From contig JAFGMI010000041.1 of the NCBI GenBank assembly GCA_016927595.1, forward strand, positions 1-64,000: a stretch of DNA of 64,000 nucleotides, read 5' to 3'. Of this stretch, positions 26,613 through 35,584 are shown piece after piece. The translations under genes and the position numbers were made by a program. The notes under the pieces were generated by a model. That model saw only the letters and a list, made by a program, of their open reading frames with translations. It had not been told where the DNA came from and searched no databases. The stretch comes from Melioribacteraceae bacterium. GTDB lineage: Bacteria > Bacteroidota > Ignavibacteria > Ignavibacteriales > Melioribacteraceae. The number at the start of each line of letters is the position of its first letter. Within the stretch, counting starts at the first letter, position 1.

Positions 26613-27953
26613 TTAATTCCAAATTTTATCCAAAAGACCGATAGAGTACAGCAGGTTAAGCTGACTCACGTTGTAATTAAAAATTCCCTGGAAATATTCC
26701 GTTTTGCTGCTCGTATGAAACAGCTGCGCATTTAAAACATCCAGCTGAGTACTCATACCCTGCGAATAAAGTAAATTTGAAAGTCTCAGGCTTTCTTCTG
26801 CCTGCAGTTTTGCTTCTTTTAGGCTTTCCAGGTTTTTTACAGCCTCGAGTAAAGCGGCATAGCTTTCTTCAACATCCAGAATTCTTTTATCGTCAGCCTG
26901 TTCAAATAATATTTTCATCTGTTCGGAACGGATTTTTGCCTGTTGATAATCAATAATTTTCCTGCCGCCCTCGAATATCGGCCATGACATTGAGAGCGTT
27001 AATGACTTAGAACGGATATAGTCATTCCACCTGACGCTGGCAGTTTCTAACGGTGCCTGATGCATAACGCTGGCTGACAAAGCTATCGTAGGCAGGAATT
27101 TACCTAATGCAATTTTCTCGCCTTCTTCAACGGCATCAAGTCTGTGAATTAAAGATTTGATATCGGAACGATGATTAAGTGACAGTTCCTTTAGCTGTTC
27201 CAGAGATACGTTGTACAATTCGTCAAGAAATTCTTTAACTGAAAGTGAATCCGTAACAACCAGTGAGTCTTCAAATGAAAGGTTCAATAGAAATTTGAGT
27301 CGTTGAGCGCTTAATTTTTTTTCTGATTTTGCCCTTTCAAGTTTTGGAAGCGTTGATGCATATTGTGCCTTAGCCCTTTGAAGATCCAGTTCTGTAGCTG
27401 TTCCGGCATCATAAAATTTTCGCACCTGCTCAAGATTTGCCTCCGCTGCTTTAGCCGCCTCCGAAGCAGTTTTATAGAACGAGTTCGCAAGTATAATTCC
27501 GTAGTAAGCCTGAAGCGACTGCAATACTGTTTCTTCTTCTTTCCCCTCAAGCTCTTCTTTCAACGATTTCTTGAGACTCTTTTGAACGTTTATGTTAAAC
27601 CATCTCATACCACCTGTAAACAGAGGCAGAGTAAGATCAAGTCCGTGCTGAAATGTATACTTTGTACCTACAACGAATCTTTGTCCCATGAAAACGAATA
27701 CCGGAAGCTCGAAGTTATTGGTAGCTATTCCCTGATAACTGAAGTTTGGAAGGAAGTTCGAAACCGACCGCCATACCTCGAGGTTTTGTGCATCGTAATC
27801 AAGTATTTTCGATTTCAGCGAAAGGTTTTCCGATTTAGCAATACCAACCACTTCATCAAGGGAGAGAAAAATTATGGTTTTATTATCTTCCTGCGCGTTA
27901 ATACCGGAGCCGGATAATATCAGAAAGATAAATAACAACAGATATTGTTTCAT
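26613..27953 (-). CDS. TolC family outer-membrane efflux channel
   Basis: The 446-residue protein has a signal peptide (to about residue 20, GINAQ) and the repeated long alpha-helical segments of outer membrane efflux proteins. Typical elements are LRLSNLLYSQGMSTQLDVLN and the internal copy around VRKFYDAGTATELDLQRAKA. It forms the trimeric exit duct for the adaptor and RND pump encoded next. It is the second gene of the operon, 17 bp after tetR. Confidence 0.94.
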   Translation of the reverse strand: MKQYLLLFIFLILSGSGINAQEDNKTIIFLSLDEVVGIAKSENLSLKSKILDYDAQNLEVWRSVSNFLPNFSYQGIATNNFELPVFVFMGQRFVVGTKYTFQHGLDLTLPLFTGGMRWFNINVQKSLKKSLKEELEGKEEETVLQSLQAYYGIILANSFYKTASEAAKAAEANLEQVRKFYDAGTATELDLQRAKAQYASTLPKLERAKSEKKLSAQRLKFLLNLSFEDSLVVTDSLSVKEFLDELYNVSLEQLKELSLNHRSDIKSLIHRLDAVEEGEKIALGKFLPTIALSASVMHQAPLETASVRWNDYIRSKSLTLSMSWPIFEGGRKIIDYQQAKIRSEQMKILFEQADDKRILDVEESYAALLEAVKNLESLKEAKLQAEESLRLSNLLYSQGMSTQLDVLNAQLFHTSSKTEYFQGIFNYNVSQLNLLYSIGLLDKIWN

Positions 27954-27970
27954 TTAGTCTTTTCCCGTAT

Positions 27971-28576
27971 TTATTTTTTTAAAAAATTTCTGATCCAGAA
28001 CTCAACAAAATTGTTCAATTGATCCCGCAGCTCGCATTGCTGGTCTTCGAGCATTACACATTCAAGAATTATTATCATTATTGAACCGAGAAAATTCCGC
28101 GCCAGTAACTTTGCATCGTGTGACTGATCAATAACTCCCTTTGCCTGAAACCGTTCGAGCAGCTTAACAAAATTACCCAGTTCAACTTTGTACCGTTCAA
28201 GTTTCATCTGACGAATTCTCGGCGGCACATTTGTCGATTGAATAAGTGCCGAAAATTTTACGAGATGCGGATAGTTCTCTATAAAGTCGACGTAAAGATT
28301 AATTATATTTCTGAGAATCTCCTCAAGAGTCTGGTCAGGATGTATATACTTATTTTTAAGCTCATTGGCATGATAAGCCGTTTCATTCATCAATTCTTTG
28401 AGCAGCGCCTCTTTATCCGTAAAATAATAATAAAGAACCGGTTTGGTTACCCCTGCAGCATCGCAGATTTCCCTGACCGAAACTTTATGGTATCCGTCAC
28501 GTGCTATTAATTCTGCAGCTGCCTGCATTATCTTATATTTTGTATCGGTATGTACATGATGTTCTTCTATATTCAT
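27971..28576 (-). CDS. TetR/AcrR family repressor of the efflux operon
   Basis: The 201-residue protein has an N-terminal TetR helix-turn-helix (about 12-60) with the hallmark sequence GYHKVSVREICDAAGVTKPV followed by LYYYFTDKEALL. The all-alpha ligand-binding domain follows. It is the first gene of the tripartite efflux operon and is therefore the likely local repressor. A near-perfect palindrome of TetR-operator form lies 57 bp upstream, implying autoregulation of the whole operon, with relief by a pump substrate. Confidence 0.94.
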   Translation of the reverse strand: MNIEEHHVHTDTKYKIMQAAAELIARDGYHKVSVREICDAAGVTKPVLYYYFTDKEALLKELMNETAYHANELKNKYIHPDQTLEEILRNIINLYVDFIENYPHLVKFSALIQSTNVPPRIRQMKLERYKVELGNFVKLLERFQAKGVIDQSHDAKLLARNFLGSIMIIILECVMLEDQQCELRDQLNNFVEFWIRNFLKK

Positions 28577-28632
28577 TATTCACAGCCAAATTTTAAAAAA
28601 CAATTTTGTTAATTTAAATATTAACCGGTTAT

Positions 28633-28650
28633 TTACCTACCGGTAAGTAA
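28633..28650. promoter_or_regulatory. Probable TetR operator
   Basis: TTACCTACCGGTAAGTAA is an 18-bp palindrome with eight of nine base pairs symmetric, centred on ACCGGT, the usual core of AcrR/TetR-type operators. It is in the promoter region of the tetR-tolC-MFP-RND operon. A second, smaller AACCGGTT core lies at 28623-28630, which could be an additional half-strength site. Confidence 0.75.
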
Positions 28651-28787
28651 AAGATTTTGACGCAATAGATCCCGATAGGTTCCCTAAGAATTTATATTAA
28701 AACGCAGCTTTTTAAATTCATTGACCACACATTAAAGTTTTTCTACTTTAATCTATAATTATTCAGTTTGATTAGAATAATGAATTA

Positions 28788-30392
28788 ATGAGAATAATTG
28801 CTCAAATACTCCCGTTGGTTTTTCTGTTGATTGTTCCAGCAGCTTTTCAGGTTAATTAAAAACGCTTCCCATATTTTTTTAATAGTAAAGTACCTGATAT
28901 CAATTACATCCATATAGTTAATAATTACAGCTCGTTAGTTAAAAATAATTATCTCGATTCTCATGCCCTTTGGTACCGAAATGGTGATGAATCGTTGGTT
29001 TTTAATCAGGTATTATTTTATACAGGTAAGATTAATGGAAAAGTATTTGTTTCGGAATCAGTCTGAAGAAGTGTTTATTCACCAGGTCTTATTATTGAAG
29101 CTAAACCTGCAATGACCTCTCACCCTGAGGATTCATCAAAGTACAGGGTATACAAGGTTTCTAAAAATGACACCCCGGATTCTAACATTCATCTTAGGGA
29201 ATATCCTGTTCAATGGGGCGTACCTGTTACAAATAATTCAAATGTAATAGTATTTGACGATCAAATGATATGGACTGTTTATAATGCACTTGATTCAAGT
29301 TCTGTAATGCCGACAGGCAATAATAGAAGGATGCACAAACATTTCCCGCCTGAGGTGCATCAGGTTATGTACGGCTTCAGGGATGCAATCAAAGATATTT
29401 CTTTTCCGGATGACGTAATATTTATGGAATATACAGTAATAAACAAAGGTGATTATTCAATCGATTCTTCCTTCATTGGTTTATGGGCAGATATTGATTT
29501 TGACAACCTGAATGACTATCCGGCAATAGATACAATAAATCAACTAAGATATTGCTGGAATGAAAACAATTTTCTGCAAGATTCCTTCAGCCCCCGGCAG
29601 AGGTTATGTACAGCTGTTCGGACCTTCATTTCCTGTTACAGGCGAAAAGCAACATAGAGAAGGAAGATAAAAAGTGATTCTGAAAATTTAAACATAACTG
29701 CATTTTGGGGTTTCATTGATGATTGATGTGGAGATAATGATGGAACTCCTGTCTATTCAGTTGAATCAGCCTGGAACATTGCAAGGAGACTGGATAAATC
29801 AGTGAATTATATAATCGATACAACTACTGGAAAGAAAACAACATTCAGATATGCCGGTGAGCCGGTAACTAACAATGAATGGTTTTCAAATATGCGGGGG
29901 AAAACAGGAGGCGGTGCCGGATTTTATATTTTCTCAGGTCCGTTCGATTTGGCACCAAGGGATACCCAGCGGGTAATGAACGTTTTGATTGCAGCCCGGG
30001 GAAATTCTAAATTAAACAGTATTACGGAACTGAAAAACAGAGCAGCGGAATTAAATAACCTGGATTATTCCGAACTTGTTAAGTTAACTGAAGTTGCAAT
30101 TGCCAATACTGATAAAGAAATTTTTCCGGCGCAATTTGAATTAATGCAAAATTATCCGAATCCATTTAACAGTTATACGATAATCCGCTTTTACATACAA
30201 TACGATTCAAGAGTAAAAATTGAGCTGTTTAATACACTCGGGGAGAAGGTGTCCGATTTATTTAATGCAGTCAGAAAGAAAGGACTGTATCAAATTCGGA
30301 TAAATTCAGATGATTTACCAAGCGGTACATATTTCTACAGAATAACAGCGGGAGTCTATATGCGAACAAGAAAAATGATAGTTCTCAAGTAA
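28788..30392 (+). pseudogene. Decayed secreted protein with type IX secretion sorting domain
   Basis: ATG at 28788 begins a signal peptide (MRIIAQILPLVFLLIVPAAF). The frame meets TAA at 28857-28859, continues as sensible protein to TGA at 29064-29066, then continues in the same frame to about 29590. There a frameshift occurs, a second one falls near 29650, and a further in-frame TGA precedes CGDNDGTPVYSVESAWN. From about 29740 the frame is clean to 30392. The C-terminus (about 30130-30392) is a type A T9SS sorting domain with QNYPNPFNSYTIIRF and GTYFYRITAG. The protein was therefore a large T9SS cargo. At least five disruptions exclude a functional product. Homologous sequence on both sides of each break shows it is one gene, not several. 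Confidence 0.85.
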
Positions 30393-30453
30393 TACTATTC
30401 TTATTGTTCATTCCATTTTTTTAACTGTCAATTTTTACCGCACTATTAACCCT

Positions 30454-30476
30454 CATGCTGAGCCTGTCGAAGCATG
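30454..30476. repeat. Short dispersed inverted repeat of the TGAGCCTGTCGAAGC type
   Basis: CATGCT, GAGCCTGTCGA, AGCATG: an imperfect palindrome whose core is, from general experience, scattered in intergenic DNA of many Bacteroidota/Ignavibacteriota genomes. It creates spurious protein N-termini reading MLSLSKH, as it does here upstream of lysA. It is non-coding. Confidence 0.6.
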
Positions 30477-30541
30477 TTTCCTTGTTCACTTATTTTCCTA
30501 TATTTGTTTTTCAATTTTCCAATTACTATATACGGAACGAA

Positions 30542-31813
30542 ATGGACTATATTGAATCCGAATATTTTTCATACAAAGACAATCAACTTTATTGCGAATC
30601 AATTCCCGTAAAAACTCTTGCACGGGAATTCGGCACACCGTTGTATGTATACTCAAAAAAATTTTTCAGGGATAAGTTTACTGAATTCACAAATGCCTTC
30701 AGCACGGTTAATCATACAATTTTCTTTGCGGCAAAATCCAACTTCAACCTGAACGTGATAAAACTGTTTTATGATTTGGGAAGCGGAATAGATGTTAACT
30801 CTATGGGTGAATTGTACCGTGCGTTAAAGATCGGTGCTGATCCCAAAAGAATCCTCCTGACAGGTGTAGGTAAAACAAAAGAAGAAATAAAAAGAGGTCT
30901 TGAACTCGATATACTCCTGATAAAAGCCGAATCAATTGAGGAAGTATATTTAATCGATAAAATTGCGGGCGAAATCGGGAAAAAAGCGCATGTGGCTATA
31001 CGTGTAAATCCTGACGTCGATCCGCAAACTCACCCGTACATCTCGACGGGACTTGCGGAGAACAAATTCGGTATACCAGCTTCGCAGGCAATTGATATAT
31101 TTGCAGAGTGCAGCAAACTAACCAACATCGAGGTGACTGGCATTGATATGCATATAGGTTCGCAGATAACCATGATAGATCCGTTCGTTGAAGCGGTTGT
31201 AAAGATGACTGAACTGACTAAAAAAATAATCGCGAAAGGAGTGAAAATAAAACATTTCGATGTGGGCGGAGGTTTCGGTATCAGATACAAAGACGAAAAG
31301 CCGTTTACAGCCGATGAACTTGCTTCGGCATTGATACCCATATTTATGCAGCTCGATTGCGAGATATTCTTCGAACCGGGCAGATTTATTACAGCTAACG
31401 GCGGTATATTACTGACCGAGGTATTATATACTAAATCTAACAATGAAAAGAATTTTGTCGTTGTAGACGGTGCAATGACCGACTTGCTTCGTCCCAGTAT
31501 TTACGGAGCTTATCATCATATTCAGCCGGCTGTAAAATCTGACATGAATGATATTACCGCCGATATTGTAGGACCGGTCTGCGAGAGCGGCGACTTTCTG
31601 GGCAAAGAGCGGTTAATTACCGATACGAAATCAGGTGACCTGATGGCTGTACTTTCCTGCGGTGCTTATGGAATGGTGATGTCATCTAATTATAACTCCC
31701 GACGCAGAGCACCTGAGATTATTGTTGACATTGAAAACTATTTTACAACAAGAAGCAGAGAAACGTACGAACATTTATTATACGACGAAAAAATTGTTGA
31801 CGGGTTACATTAG
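30542..31813 (+). CDS. lysA: Diaminopimelate decarboxylase
   Basis: I start at ATG 30542 because the residues before it (MLSLSKH...) come from a dispersed repeat. The 423-residue product is a fold-III PLP decarboxylase: FAAKSN holds the PLP lysine, HIGSQI and GGGFGIRY form the phosphate site, EPGRFI follows, and CESGDFLG supplies the active-site Cys from the partner subunit. It converts meso-diaminopimelate to lysine, the last step of lysine synthesis. The length and the CESGDFLG motif favour LysA over ornithine/arginine decarboxylases. The 3' end overlaps the convergent small gene by 4 bp. Confidence 0.93.
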   Translation: MDYIESEYFSYKDNQLYCESIPVKTLAREFGTPLYVYSKKFFRDKFTEFTNAFSTVNHTIFFAAKSNFNLNVIKLFYDLGSGIDVNSMGELYRALKIGADPKRILLTGVGKTKEEIKRGLELDILLIKAESIEEVYLIDKIAGEIGKKAHVAIRVNPDVDPQTHPYISTGLAENKFGIPASQAIDIFAECSKLTNIEVTGIDMHIGSQITMIDPFVEAVVKMTELTKKIIAKGVKIKHFDVGGGFGIRYKDEKPFTADELASALIPIFMQLDCEIFFEPGRFITANGGILLTEVLYTKSNNEKNFVVVDGAMTDLLRPSIYGAYHHIQPAVKSDMNDITADIVGPVCESGDFLGKERLITDTKSGDLMAVLSCGAYGMVMSSNYNSRRRAPEIIVDIENYFTTRSRETYEHLLYDEKIVDGLH

Positions 31814-32016
31814 TTTTTTTTAGTCCTCTTCCGTTTGCTCAGGTACTCTTTAGATTTTTCGGTTAATCGTCTCGCCCACACGTACTCGGAACCAAGAACA
31901 ATAATTCCCAGGGCAATCAGAATTAGTCCGGGTCCGGGGAGAACAAGCAGCAGTGTCCCGACTGTTATTAACAATATCCCTATTACTGTTATTAAAATTT
32001 TTCTGATCTTCTTCAT
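31810..32016 (-). CDS. Small PGPGW-family transmembrane protein
   Basis: The 68-residue protein has two hydrophobic helices (about 7-26 and 30-46) flanking the conserved LPGPGL motif, then a strongly basic cytoplasmic tail (ARRLTEKSKEYLSKRKRTKK). This matches the PGPGW family of small inner-membrane proteins of unknown function. It is convergent with lysA, overlapping by 4 bp, and has its own upstream region facing the S9 peptidase gene. Confidence 0.8.
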   Translation of the reverse strand: MKKIRKILITVIGILLITVGTLLLVLPGPGLILIALGIIVLGSEYVWARRLTEKSKEYLSKRKRTKKN

Positions 32017-32108
32017 CGAATGTAAAATATAAAATTCTTAATTAAGTTTATTATTCCTTTGCTAATTACTAATTTGGACGTACTAATATTCAAAAGGTGG
32101 AGTTTTTA

Positions 32109-34127
32109 ATGAAGAATATAATCTGGGCACTTATTCTTACGGCAGTTTCAATTACAGCACAGGATAAAAGACCAATTACTGTCGAAGATATGTGGGCGAT
32201 GAAACGCGTCGAATCAATTTCACTGTCACCCGATGGTAAAACTATTGCGTTCACGTTAAGAGTCTACGATATGGAAAACAACAGCGGGCAGAGCGATATC
32301 TGGTTAGTTGATTCGGATGGTTCTGACCTTCGACCATTTAAAAACACAAATGACAACGAATCCCAGCCCCGGTTTCATCCCGATAGCAAAAGAATTTCTT
32401 TTATCAAAAAGGGACAACTGTGGATTAGTAATCTTGACGGTTCCGATGAAAAACAGCTAACGGATTTCTATACCGGTGTTGCAGGAGTAAGATGGGCACT
32501 TTCCGGTGATCAGGTTTTATTCAGCTCAAGTGTTTATCCCGACTGCAAAACTCAGGTCTGCAATAAAATTAAGGATGAGGAAAAAGCAAACAGCAAAGTA
32601 AATGTTAAAGTTTATGATGAACTCCTTTTCAGACACTGGGACGAATGGCGTAGTGAAAAACGCAGTCATTTGTTTGTGTATGATATTAAAAACAACTCAT
32701 ATACAGATCTTAATCTGAACTGTAAATTCGATGTACCCACAATTGCTTTGGGTAGTTCAAACGACTATAACATCTCCCCCGACGGTAAAGAAGTTGCATT
32801 CACCATGAATAATTCAGAGATGCTCGCAACTTCTACTAATAACGATATTTTTCTGGTTTCGGTTACAAATCCTGAAACCGGTTATAAAAAAATATCGGTC
32901 AGTGAAGGAAGCGATAACCAGCCGGTTTATTCTCCCGATGGGAAGTTTATCGCTTATACTTCCATGGCGCGTGCGGGGTTTGAAGCAGACAAGAGAACAT
33001 TAATGATATACGACAGATCAAACGGAAAATTAATAAACCTCTCCGGCGGGTATGATATCTCTGTGGGAGAATTTATATGGTCGCCTGATTCAAAAACAAT
33101 TTATTATACGGCTGCAAATGAAATTAATAATTCGATATTTCTGATTAATGTAAGTAACGGTGAAAATAAACTGCTGTTGAAAGAAAGGTACAATGCATCA
33201 CTTAATATTTCTCCTGACGGTAAAACATTGTATTTCAGGCAGCAAAAAACCACACAGCCTTATGAAATATTCTCTTTTAATAATGAGGCAGACAAACTGA
33301 AACAACTGACATATTTAAATAAGGAATTGTTATCTCAGCTGGAGATGAATGAAACAGAAACATTCTGGAGTCCGGGTGCTGAAGGAGCGAAAGTACAGTC
33401 GATATTAGTAAAGCCTCCTTTGTTCAATCCCGCGCAAAAATACCCGATGATTTTTATTATCCATGGCGGTCCGCAGGGACATACAAGCGACCAGTTTCAT
33501 TACAGGTGGAACCTGCAGCTTTTTGCTTCTAAAGGTTACGTTGTGGTTGCCCCCAATCCGAGAGGAAGCACGGGATACGGACAAAAGTTTACAGATGAAA
33601 TATCCAAAGACTGGGGCGGTAAAGTCTATACCGATTTAATGAATGCATACGATTATGCAGTTCAGAATTACGGTTTTATCGATGCTGAAAATACATTTGC
33701 AGCGGGTGCTTCCTACGGCGGTTATATGATTGCTTGGATCGAAGGACACACGGATAGATTTAACGCACTCCTTTGCCACGACGGTGTTTACAACCTCGAA
33801 AGCATGTACGGAAGCACTGAAGAATTATGGTTCCCTGAATGGGAGAATGGCGGTGCGCCCTGGGAAAGCAAAGAATTATACAGGAAATGGTCTCCAAGTG
33901 AATTTGTTGAGAACTTCAAAACTCCCATGCTTGTAGTTCAGGGAGGAAAAGATTTCCGAGTACCTGAAACGCAGGCTTTTGAGTTATTTACTGCCTTGCA
34001 GAAGATGGGCGTAGAGAGTAAATTCGTATATTTCCCTGAAGAAAACCATTTTGTTCTAAAACCGCAGAACTCGGGGTTCTGGTGGGACTCAATGTTCGAT
34101 TGGTTTGCTAAATTTTATAAGGAATAA
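32109..34127 (+). CDS. Exported S9 family prolyl-oligopeptidase-like peptidase
   Basis: I chose ATG 32109, preceded by AAAGGTGGAG at proper spacing; a GTG four codons upstream overlaps that site. The 672-residue product has a signal peptide (MKNIIWALILTAVSITAQ) and an N-terminal beta-propeller of WD40-like PD40 repeats (recurrent LSPDGKxIAF; ISPDGKEVAF; YSPDGKFIAY). The C-terminal alpha/beta hydrolase domain has nucleophile Ser in GASYGGY, Asp in GGKDFRVP and His in EENHFVL. It is of the acylaminoacyl-peptidase/DPP type and probably trims peptides in the periplasm. It heads a run of four plus-strand genes. Confidence 0.93.
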   Translation: MKNIIWALILTAVSITAQDKRPITVEDMWAMKRVESISLSPDGKTIAFTLRVYDMENNSGQSDIWLVDSDGSDLRPFKNTNDNESQPRFHPDSKRISFIKKGQLWISNLDGSDEKQLTDFYTGVAGVRWALSGDQVLFSSSVYPDCKTQVCNKIKDEEKANSKVNVKVYDELLFRHWDEWRSEKRSHLFVYDIKNNSYTDLNLNCKFDVPTIALGSSNDYNISPDGKEVAFTMNNSEMLATSTNNDIFLVSVTNPETGYKKISVSEGSDNQPVYSPDGKFIAYTSMARAGFEADKRTLMIYDRSNGKLINLSGGYDISVGEFIWSPDSKTIYYTAANEINNSIFLINVSNGENKLLLKERYNASLNISPDGKTLYFRQQKTTQPYEIFSFNNEADKLKQLTYLNKELLSQLEMNETETFWSPGAEGAKVQSILVKPPLFNPAQKYPMIFIIHGGPQGHTSDQFHYRWNLQLFASKGYVVVAPNPRGSTGYGQKFTDEISKDWGGKVYTDLMNAYDYAVQNYGFIDAENTFAAGASYGGYMIAWIEGHTDRFNALLCHDGVYNLESMYGSTEELWFPEWENGGAPWESKELYRKWSPSEFVENFKTPMLVVQGGKDFRVPETQAFELFTALQKMGVESKFVYFPEENHFVLKPQNSGFWWDSMFDWFAKFYKE

Positions 34128-34131
34128 AATT

Positions 34132-34488
34132 ATGGAAGAACGAAACCCTGTTGAACTGGATGAATTTGAAAGTGAATTCGATTCAGCATCAAGAGTTAAG
34201 GAAGGATCGGAAATAGTTGAAGAAAGACTCTGGTTTAAGCTTGAGAAGTTCGGAAAGAAAATATCATTTGCAAGAGATGTTGTTGCATTGTACCAATACC
34301 TTATTGATCGCAGAGTAAGCTGGCATCGCAAAACGATAGTGGTCGGGGCACTCATCTATTTTATTGCCCCGATAGATACTATACCCGATATAGCACCGCT
34401 GGTTGGATACTTAGATGATCTGGGCGTTATTACTGCTGTTCTTAAGTTCCTCGGCAGTGAACTTATTCCATACTATGAAAAAGATTAA
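34132..34488 (+). CDS. YkvA family (DUF1232) membrane-associated protein
   Basis: I start at ATG 34132 (AAGGA upstream), 4 bp after the peptidase stop. The 118-residue protein has an acidic N-terminus and the DUF1232 core (about 60-105) with ALIYFIAPIDTIPDIAPLVG and YLDDLG, the diagnostic motif. Members are small, partly hydrophobic proteins of unknown function. Tight spacing suggests co-transcription with the upstream peptidase and the downstream lipocalin, but no functional link is evident. Confidence 0.85.
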   Translation: MEERNPVELDEFESEFDSASRVKEGSEIVEERLWFKLEKFGKKISFARDVVALYQYLIDRRVSWHRKTIVVGALIYFIAPIDTIPDIAPLVGYLDDLGVITAVLKFLGSELIPYYEKD

Positions 34489-34491
34489 AGT

Positions 34492-35043
34492 ATGAATTCT
34501 ACCGTAATGAATAGATTAGTAATCACAATCGCTGTTTTTTCAGTTTACGCATGCAGCTCTGCAAATTACCCTCCCCTTGATGTTGTCAAGTCGGTGAACA
34601 TATCCCGGTATTTGGGCAAGTGGTACGAAATTGCTCGTCTGCCTAATTCATTCCAGGAGGACTGCTATTGCGCTACTGCAGAATATAAATTAATAGACAG
34701 TTTAACATTATCCGTGCGTAACGAATGCCGTGAAGACAGTATTTCGGGTGAGACCGATTACGCTGAGGGAGAAGCATTCGTTGTGGAAGGAAGCAATAAT
34801 GCGAAATTAAAAGTACAGTTTTTCTGGCCTTTTAAAGGAGACTACTGGATAATTGAACTGGATGAAACAAATTACAGTTACGCGGTTGTAGGAACACCGA
34901 GCAGAAAGTATTTGTGGATATTGGCACGCGAACCGAAGATGCAAAAGGAAATGTACGATGCGCTGATTGATAGAATTGCAAAAAAAGGTTTCGATGTTGA
35001 TAATCTCATAATTTCCGATCAATTATGTTTTGAAGGAGATTAA
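34492..35043 (+). CDS. Blc-like bacterial lipocalin (outer-membrane lipoprotein)
   Basis: The 183-residue protein has a lipoprotein signal (lipobox SVYAC, Cys21) and the lipocalin barrel signature GKWYEIARLPNSFQ. Further conserved strands follow: LSVRNECRE, KLKVQFFWPFKGDYWIIELD and YAVVGTPSRKYLWILAREP. It likely binds lysophospholipids or fatty acids and helps maintain the envelope, as Blc does. ATG 34492 is used; ATG 34507 is also possible. Its stop codon overlaps the next gene's ATG by one base (TAATG), so the two are translationally coupled. Confidence 0.92.
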   Translation: MNSTVMNRLVITIAVFSVYACSSANYPPLDVVKSVNISRYLGKWYEIARLPNSFQEDCYCATAEYKLIDSLTLSVRNECREDSISGETDYAEGEAFVVEGSNNAKLKVQFFWPFKGDYWIIELDETNYSYAVVGTPSRKYLWILAREPKMQKEMYDALIDRIAKKGFDVDNLIISDQLCFEGD

Positions 35044-35576
35044 TGAACTATAAAGTAAAAGAGTCGAATAAAATATTCAGCGGCAGAGTTTTCGATATAC
35101 AAGTTGATAAATTAATCTATAACAGCGGCAACGATGGTATAAGAGAAATTGTAATCCATTACGGCGGTGCTGTTGTTGTTCCGGTTAATGATGATGGAAG
35201 CATTATACTCGTCAGGCAGTTCAGATACCCTCTTCAGAAATTTTTATACGAATTACCGGCGGGAAAACTTGATAAAGACGAAGACCCTCTCGAATGTGCG
35301 CGGCGGGAACTGAAAGAGGAAACCGGCTTTAGTTGCGGGGATATTGTAAAACTGGGAAGCATATTTACAACTCCCGGTTTCTGCACTGAAGAGTTACATA
35401 TATTTCTTGCCGAAAAACTTGTCGATGGTGATCATGAACGTGAGGAAGGAGAATACGGTATGGAAATACACTCCTTCACTCCGGATCAACTCGATAAAAT
35501 GATTATTACCGGAGAAATTAAGGATGCTAAAACGATTTCAGGAATTTATATGTATAAAAAGTATTCAGGCAGATAA
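35043..35576 (+). CDS. NUDIX hydrolase, ADP-ribose pyrophosphatase type
   Basis: The 177-residue protein contains a complete Nudix box (GKLDKDEDPLECARRELKEE followed by TG) fitting GX5EX7REUXEEXGU. The upstream RQFRYPLQKFLYELPAGK segment is typical of ADP-ribose/ADP-sugar pyrophosphatases. It would hydrolyse ADP-ribose to AMP and ribose-5-phosphate, a housecleaning role. It overlaps the lipocalin stop codon and converges with murI (8 bp apart). Confidence 0.92.
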   Translation: MNYKVKESNKIFSGRVFDIQVDKLIYNSGNDGIREIVIHYGGAVVVPVNDDGSIILVRQFRYPLQKFLYELPAGKLDKDEDPLECARRELKEETGFSCGDIVKLGSIFTTPGFCTEELHIFLAEKLVDGDHEREEGEYGMEIHSFTPDQLDKMIITGEIKDAKTISGIYMYKKYSGR

Positions 35577-35584
35577 TCCCTGAT

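Noticed and set aside
28788-30392. Stop-codon reassignment as an explanation for in-frame TGA and TAA
   Set aside because: At least two frameshifts are also present, stops include both TAA and TGA, and neighbouring genes use normal stops. Decay is simpler.
30455-30541. Extended N-terminus of lysA beginning MLSLSKH
   Set aside because: These residues come from a dispersed intergenic repeat. The decarboxylase homology starts soon after ATG 30542.
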